From: Faecalibacterium sp. UBA1360
GTDB lineage: Bacteria; Bacillota; Clostridia; Oscillospirales; Ruminococcaceae
Reading direction: 5' to 3'
DNA: 10,457 nt
Assembly (NCBI GenBank): GCA_002306375.1
Contig: DBRU01000055.1
Span: 5,146 to 15,602 of the forward strand
Below the pieces are notes generated by a model. It ran no database searches. It was not told the DNA's origin and saw only the letters and a program-made list of their open reading frames with translations. Below, one piece after another: positions 7,228 to 10,457 of the stretch. The stretch's first letter is position 1; each line of letters begins with the position of its first letter. The translations under genes were made by a program, and so were the position numbers.

Positions 7228-7278
7228 AACCGCCCCGCCCCGGCCCAAAAAATTGTGCCCTTTGCCCCTTGACGGGTT

Positions 7279-7287
7279 TGGTATAAT
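7279..7287 (+). promoter_or_regulatory. Extended -10 promoter of the cobW-type operon
   Basis: TGG-TATAAT is a perfect extended -10. A TTGACG at 7269 is only 7 nt away and cannot serve as its -35. The normally spaced position (about 7259-7264) is poor. Transcription should start near 7294, leaving a leader of about 65 nt. Confidence 0.6.
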
Positions 7288-7300
7288 AAGGTTGGCAGTC

Positions 7301-7325
7301 AAAGGGCCGCTGTGCGGCCTTTTTT
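7301..7325 (+). terminator. Terminator-like hairpin in the cobW-type leader
   Basis: GGCCGC and GCGGCC (7305-7310 and 7314-7319) close on TGT and extend with a G-U and three A-U pairs. The 3' arm runs into TTTTTT (7320-7325). It sits between the predicted start of transcription (about 7294) and the ATG (7362). It could be an attenuator, a block to readthrough, or simply a stable 5' hairpin. No riboswitch fold is recognised around it. Confidence 0.55.
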
Positions 7326-7361
7326 CCATGGTATCTCACAGAAAACAGAGGTTGAACGAAC

Positions 7362-8600
7362 ATGACACAGACCAAGATCGATATTTTTTCCGGCTTTTTG
7401 GGCGCGGGCAAGACGACGCTCATCAAGAAGCTGATCCAGGAAGCCTTCGGCGGCGAAAAGCTGGTCCTCATCGAAAACGAATTCGGCGAGATCGGCATCG
7501 ACGGCGGCTTCATGCGGGAAGCGGGCATCCAGGTCAACGAGCTGAACTCGGGGTGCATCTGCTGCTCTTTGGTGGGCGACTTCCGGGAAGCCCTCAAGAA
7601 GGTGGTGGAGACCTACCACCCCGACCGCATCCTCATTGAGCCTTCGGGCGTGGGCAAGCTGTCCGACGTGACCCGCGCCGTGGAGGGCGTGGCCGAGACC
7701 CTGCCCGTGGTGCTCAACAGCTTTGTGACCGTGGCCGACGTGAACAAGGTCAAGCTGTATATGAAGAACTTCGGCGAGTTTTACGACGACCAGGTCAGCC
7801 ATGCCTCCTGCCTGATTTTGAGCCGCACCGGCAACGCCGACGAGGCCAAGGTGGCCAAGGCCGTGGCCCTGCTGCAGGAAAAGAACCCCACCGCCACCAT
7901 CGTGACCACCGACTGGTCCACCCTCAACGGCAAGCAGATCGTCTCGGTCATGGACGGCAAGCGGGACCTGGTGGCCGAGCTGATCCAGCAGGCCCAGGCC
8001 GCCAACGCCGCCCACGGCGACGAGGAGGAGTATCATCACCACCACCATCACCATGACGGCGAGTGCTGCCACCACCATGACCATGAGGAGGGCGAACACT
8101 GCCATCACCATGACCACGAGGAGGGCGAATGCTGCCATCATCACGACCATGAGGAAGGCGAATGCTGCCACCATCATGACCATGAGGAAGGCGAGCACTG
8201 CCATCACCATGACCACGAGGAAGGCCACTGCTGCCACCATGACCATGAGGGCCACGAGCACCACCACGAGCACCATTACGACGAGCACGGCGTGTGCAGC
8301 TGCGGGCATCATCACCACGACCACGACGCCGACGAGGTGTTCGTGAGCTGGGGCCGGGAGACCGCCCGCCGCTACACCCGCGAGCAGATCGCCGGCATCC
8401 TGACCGAGCTGGACAGCGGCAAGTACGGCGCGGTGCTGCGGGCCAAGGGCATCGTGGACGGCGGCGCGGGCTGGCTGGAGTTCGACATGGTCCCCGGCGA
8501 GCAGGAAGTGCGCGCAGGGGCCCCCGACGTCACGGGCAAGCTGTGCGTTATCGGCTCCAACCTGAACGAGCAGGGCCTGGCCGAGCTGTTCGGCCTGTAA
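7362..8600 (+). CDS. CobW/COG0523-family GTPase metallochaperone with Cys/His-rich repeat insert
   Basis: This 412-residue G3E GTPase probably delivers a metal, most likely zinc, to client proteins in the cytosol using GTP. The N-terminal GTPase domain has Walker A GFLGAGKTT (11-19), ENEFGEIGID (38-47), the family's CxCC metal motif GCICC (C65, C67, C68) and EPSG (93-96). SRTG (in LILSRTGNADEAK) stands where NKxD would be. From about residue 225 to 325 comes a metal-binding insert. It begins with seven histidines (225-231) and contains five 11-residue repeats of the type E-[CH]-CHHHDHEEG (234-288) plus a shortened sixth (to 297). More HH and CSCGHHHHDHD follow. A CobW C-terminal domain (FVSWGRE...LAELFGL) closes the protein. 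Start: ATG with AGAGG 10 nt upstream. Cobalt or nickel remain possible; cobalamin or nitrile hydratase partners are not seen. Confidence 0.92.
   Translation: MTQTKIDIFSGFLGAGKTTLIKKLIQEAFGGEKLVLIENEFGEIGIDGGFMREAGIQVNELNSGCICCSLVGDFREALKKVVETYHPDRILIEPSGVGKLSDVTRAVEGVAETLPVVLNSFVTVADVNKVKLYMKNFGEFYDDQVSHASCLILSRTGNADEAKVAKAVALLQEKNPTATIVTTDWSTLNGKQIVSVMDGKRDLVAELIQQAQAANAAHGDEEEYHHHHHHHDGECCHHHDHEEGEHCHHHDHEEGECCHHHDHEEGECCHHHDHEEGEHCHHHDHEEGHCCHHDHEGHEHHHEHHYDEHGVCSCGHHHHDHDADEVFVSWGRETARRYTREQIAGILTELDSGKYGAVLRAKGIVDGGAGWLEFDMVPGEQEVRAGAPDVTGKLCVIGSNLNEQGLAELFGL
8061..8252 (+). repeat. 33-bp in-frame tandem repeat inside the cobW-type gene
   Basis: Five 33-bp units (8061-8093, 8094-8126, 8127-8159, 8160-8192, 8193-8225) and a 27-bp degenerate unit (8226-8252) encode the Cys/His repeats. 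Units differ mostly at silent third positions and by swapping TGC and CAC in the second codon. Unit length is a multiple of three, so copy number can change without shifting the frame. Confidence 0.9.
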
Positions 8601-8618
8601 GGCGGAAAGGAACGCGCA

Positions 8619-9599
8619 ATGGCAAGCAAACAGATCCCCGTATACCTTTTTGTGGGCATGCTGGAAAGCGGCAAGACCAGCTTTATCCAGGAGACCATGG
8701 AGGACGAGCAGTTCGATTCGGGGGACAAGACCCTTTTGCTCGTCTGTGAGGACGGCGAGGAAGAATACGCCCCCGACCGATTCGCCTTCGGCGGCGTGAC
8801 GGTGGAGTATATCACCGACAAAGCCGAGCTCAACGCCCAGAACCTGACCATGCTTGGCGCCAAAAGCGGCTGCGGCCGGGTCATCATCGAGTACAACGGC
8901 ATGTGGCTGCTCCAGGACCTGGCGGACGCTTTGCCCGCCAACTGGGTCATTTACCAGTGCCTGGCCACGGCGGACGGCGCCACCATCAAGACCTATGCCG
9001 GCGACAACGCCATGCGGGCCCTGCTGCTGGACAAGCTGCGGGCCAGCGAGCTGCTGGTGGTCAACCGGGCCGAGCAGGTGAACGACGACGAGAGCCGCCA
9101 GCTCATCCACAAGCTGGTGCGCCAGGCCAGCCGCCGGTGCGACATCGCCTATGAGTTCAAGGACGGGTCGGTGGCCTACGACGACATCCCCGACCCGCTG
9201 CCCTTTGACGTGAACGCCCCGGTCATCGACATCCCGGCGGAATTTTTCGGCGTGTGGTATATGGACTGCATGGAAGAGCCGGAAAAATACGACGGCAAGA
9301 CGGTGAAGTTTTTGGCCCAGGTCTGCCAGACCACCCGGGCGGGCAAGGATTCCTTCGTGCCCGGGCGCTTTGCCATGACCTGCTGCGTGCAGGACATCCA
9401 GTTTGTGGGCTTCCCCTGCAAGTACGACCAGTATAAGAGCCTGAAGCAGCGGTCCTGGATCACGCTGACGGCCAGGGTGGCGCTGAAGTTCCACCCCATC
9501 TACAAGGGCCAGACCCCCGACTCCACGGGGCCGGTGCTGACGGCCCTGTCCGTCGAAGATGCCGAAAAACCCGTCGAGGACGTGGTCATGTTCAGCTAA
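8619..9599 (+). CDS. Fusion of a divergent CobW/HypB-like P-loop domain and a DUF1980-like C-terminal domain
   Basis: This 326-residue, apparently soluble protein starts with IPVYLFVGMLESGKTSFIQE, whose GMLESGKT (13-20) is a P-loop of the G3E/SIMIBI type. It lacks the CxCC motif and histidine stretch of its neighbour, and an EYNGMW segment stands near where ExSG would be. From about residue 205 it resembles the C-terminus of YcgQ/TIGR03943 (DUF1980) proteins: YDGKTVKFLAQVCQ, a RFAMTCCVQD block (C255, C256) and GFPCKYD (C267). In YcgQ this domain follows two membrane helices and pairs with a COG0701 permease; here the membrane part is replaced by the P-loop domain. The gene begins 18 nt after the CobW gene with AAAGGAA 6 nt before ATG, so they form an operon. 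A role in metal handling is inferred from partner and cysteines; activity is unknown. Confidence 0.75.
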   Translation: MASKQIPVYLFVGMLESGKTSFIQETMEDEQFDSGDKTLLLVCEDGEEEYAPDRFAFGGVTVEYITDKAELNAQNLTMLGAKSGCGRVIIEYNGMWLLQDLADALPANWVIYQCLATADGATIKTYAGDNAMRALLLDKLRASELLVVNRAEQVNDDESRQLIHKLVRQASRRCDIAYEFKDGSVAYDDIPDPLPFDVNAPVIDIPAEFFGVWYMDCMEEPEKYDGKTVKFLAQVCQTTRAGKDSFVPGRFAMTCCVQDIQFVGFPCKYDQYKSLKQRSWITLTARVALKFHPIYKGQTPDSTGPVLTALSVEDAEKPVEDVVMFS

Positions 9600-9643
9600 G
9601 CGACGAAAATTGCCGGTTTAACAAAGATTTTACACCTTTCCCC

Positions 9644-9671
9644 TTGCATCGCCCGCCCCCCGCGCTATAAT
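9644..9671 (+). promoter_or_regulatory. Promoter of the HD-domain gene
   Basis: TTGCAT (9644-9649) and a perfect TATAAT (9666-9671) are 16 nt apart, giving a leader of about 45 nt. The small hydrolase is therefore probably transcribed separately from the metal operon, although no clear terminator separates them. Confidence 0.7.
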
Positions 9672-9725
9672 GGTATGCGGAAAGCAAACCGCCACCGCGG
9701 ACCCGCGCACAACAAGGAGGTACCG

Positions 9726-10214
9726 ATGCAGGTCGATGCTCTGGACGTTTTGGTCGCCGAAACCGCCGCCCGCCTGGAACGGGAAGGCCGCTATGCCCGC
9801 ACGCGCCATTTTGTGCAGCACGGCGGCGTGACCGTGTACGATCACTGCCTGCGCGTGGCGGCCATGAGCTGCCGCCTGGCCCGGGCCCTGGACCTGGATG
9901 TGGACACCGACGCCCTGGTGCGGGGCGCGCTGCTCCACGACTACTTTTTGTACGACTGGCACGAAAAGGACGACAGCCACCGCCTGCACGGCTTTACCCA
10001 CCCCCGCCGGGCGCTGCAAAACGCCTGCGAGGACTGGGCGCTGAACGAGGTGGAGTGCGACGTGATCCTGCGCCACATGTTCCCCCTGACGCCGGTGCCC
10101 CCGGCCTGCCGGGAAGCCTGGCTGGTCTGCCTGGCCGACAAGCTGTGCGCCATGCAGGAGATGGTGTACACCCGCACCCGCCGCCTGCGCCCGGCGCTGG
10201 CGCGCATTTTCTGA
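9726..10214 (+). CDS. Small HD-domain protein, predicted metal-dependent phosphohydrolase
   Basis: This 162-residue protein keeps the HD-superfamily metal-binding pattern. H40 lies in YDHCLRVAAMSCRLA, the H71-D72 doublet in RGALLHDYFLYDW, further histidines are H88, H92 and H117 (ILRHMFPL), and D138 is in VCLADKLCAMQE. HD proteins cleave phosphate esters of nucleotides, signalling nucleotides or other small molecules; the substrate here is unknown. The start is ATG 9726, preceded by AAGGAGG with a 5-nt spacer. An in-frame ATG at 9675 would put the start only a few bases after the -10 box and is rejected. The gene has its own promoter and a strong terminator, so it forms a single-gene unit. 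Length and motif order resemble stand-alone HD proteins common in Clostridia. Confidence 0.87.
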   Translation: MQVDALDVLVAETAARLEREGRYARTRHFVQHGGVTVYDHCLRVAAMSCRLARALDLDVDTDALVRGALLHDYFLYDWHEKDDSHRLHGFTHPRRALQNACEDWALNEVECDVILRHMFPLTPVPPACREAWLVCLADKLCAMQEMVYTRTRRLRPALARIF

Positions 10215-10233
10215 ACCGAAATACCCCAACGCC

Positions 10234-10269
10234 GCCCCCGGCATCCCTATGGGATGCCGGGGGCTTTTT
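10234..10269 (+). terminator. Strong intrinsic terminator of the HD-domain gene
   Basis: A perfect 14-bp stem (10234-10247 with 10251-10264) closes on TAT and is followed by TTTTT (10265-10269). It begins 19 nt after the stop codon. Confidence 0.93.
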
Positions 10270-10400
10270 GCAGCGTGCGCAGCACGCTGCAAAAACCAAC
10301 ACGAAGTGTTGGTTCCGAAATAGGCCGGCCGCGAACAGCGGCCAGTGGTTGGGTGAGGGACCTTGCGACGGCCTATTCACCGGCCCTGCGGGCCGGTGAA
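10265..10400. repeat. Chain of four perfect hairpins after the HD-domain terminator
   Basis: Four back-to-back inverted repeats follow the terminator. The first has 14-bp arms 10265-10278 and 10282-10295 around GCA (TTTTTGCAGCGTGC and its complement). The second is AACCAACAC-GAA-GTGTTGGTT (10294-10314). The third is GGCCGC-GAACA-GCGGCC (10327-10343). The fourth has 11-bp arms 10376-10386 and 10390-10400 around TGC. In addition, AATAGGCC (10319-10326) is the exact complement of GGCCTATT (10370-10377), which could join the third hairpin into a larger fold. No gene is seen here. It may be a REP-like intergenic element or a structured RNA. Confidence 0.75.
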
Positions 10401-10442
10401 CAAGGTATGGTTTTGAAAATGCGCGGCTGGCTTTTGCCTGAT

Positions 10443-10457
10443 GCCTCCCCTGTGGTA
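10443..10457 (+). repeat. Start of another CCTCCCCTGTG repeat copy, cut by the window end
   Basis: GCCTCCCCTGTG at 10443-10454 equals 334-345 in the left repeat cluster. The window ends before the rest can be compared. Confidence 0.55.

Noticed and set aside
7269..7274. TTGACG as the -35 of the metal operon promoter
   Set aside because: It is only 7 nt from the TATAAT, far short of the usual 16-18 nt; the extended -10 explains the promoter better.
7108..7361. Zur box or cobalamin riboswitch upstream of the CobW-type gene
   Set aside because: No AT-rich Zur-like palindrome and no B12-box or matching fold was seen in this short GC-rich region.
8061..8252. Regular 33-bp repeats as a CRISPR array
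   Set aside because: The units are directly tandem without spacers, are in frame, and encode a conserved Cys/His motif inside a GTPase gene.
7299..9494. A 731-codon open frame on the minus strand opposite both metal-operon genes
   Set aside because: Its Val/Met/Ala-rich core is just the reverse complement of the His-repeat region, and it spans two convincing genes and their gap.
9675..9725. Upstream in-frame ATG of the HD-domain gene
   Set aside because: It lies 4 nt after the -10 box, lacks a ribosome binding site, and adds a tail not expected for the family. ATG 9726 has a perfect AAGGAGG.

Overview
The window looks like a chromosomal segment of a GC-rich, low-branching Firmicute of the gut Oscillospiraceae/Ruminococcaceae type (Faecalibacterium, Gemmiger or Subdoligranulum-like). 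This rests on the high GC content, strong AAGGAGG-type ribosome binding sites with some TTG starts, the BceRS-BceAB-type gene set, and the dispersed CCTCCCCTGTG...AAGGGGAG repeats. The genus assignment is inference.

Left part (1-2460). The end of a family 2 glycosyltransferase (+) runs into a repeat-filled gap with a strong terminator. It faces the 3' end of a leftward long-form Xaa-Pro aminopeptidase, which has its own promoter, a leader hairpin and a TTG start.

Middle part (2485-7148, all minus strand). This is a complete peptide-antibiotic sensing and detoxification module of the Bce type. A response regulator and an intramembrane-sensing histidine kinase overlap by ATGA and are read from an extended -10 promoter. 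Next come an ABC ATPase and a 10-TM FtsX/BceB-like permease whose reading frames overlap by 8 nt. The gap between kinase and ATPase holds TGACA-N4-TGTAA, a match to the TNACA-N4-TGTAA operator known for BceR-type regulators. A second half-site lies 22 bp away, so the regulator probably controls the transporter operon.

Right part (7150-9600, plus strand). Divergent from the regulator is a two-gene operon. The first gene is a CobW/COG0523 GTPase metal chaperone with a striking Cys/His-rich insert built from five 11-residue repeats and a degenerate sixth. The second is a fusion of a divergent P-loop domain with a C-terminal domain resembling DUF1980 (the YcgQ/TIGR03943 C-terminus). Together they suggest a metal (probably zinc) allocation unit. 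No Zur box or metal riboswitch is seen. The leader instead carries a terminator-like hairpin, and a 7-bp-arm inverted repeat lies between the divergent promoters.

End (9601-10457). A small HD-domain hydrolase has its own promoter and a very strong terminator. It is followed by a chain of four more perfect hairpins and the first bases of another copy of the CCTCCCC repeat. The least described parts are the P-loop/DUF1980 fusion with its His-repeat CobW partner and the structured intergenic elements.
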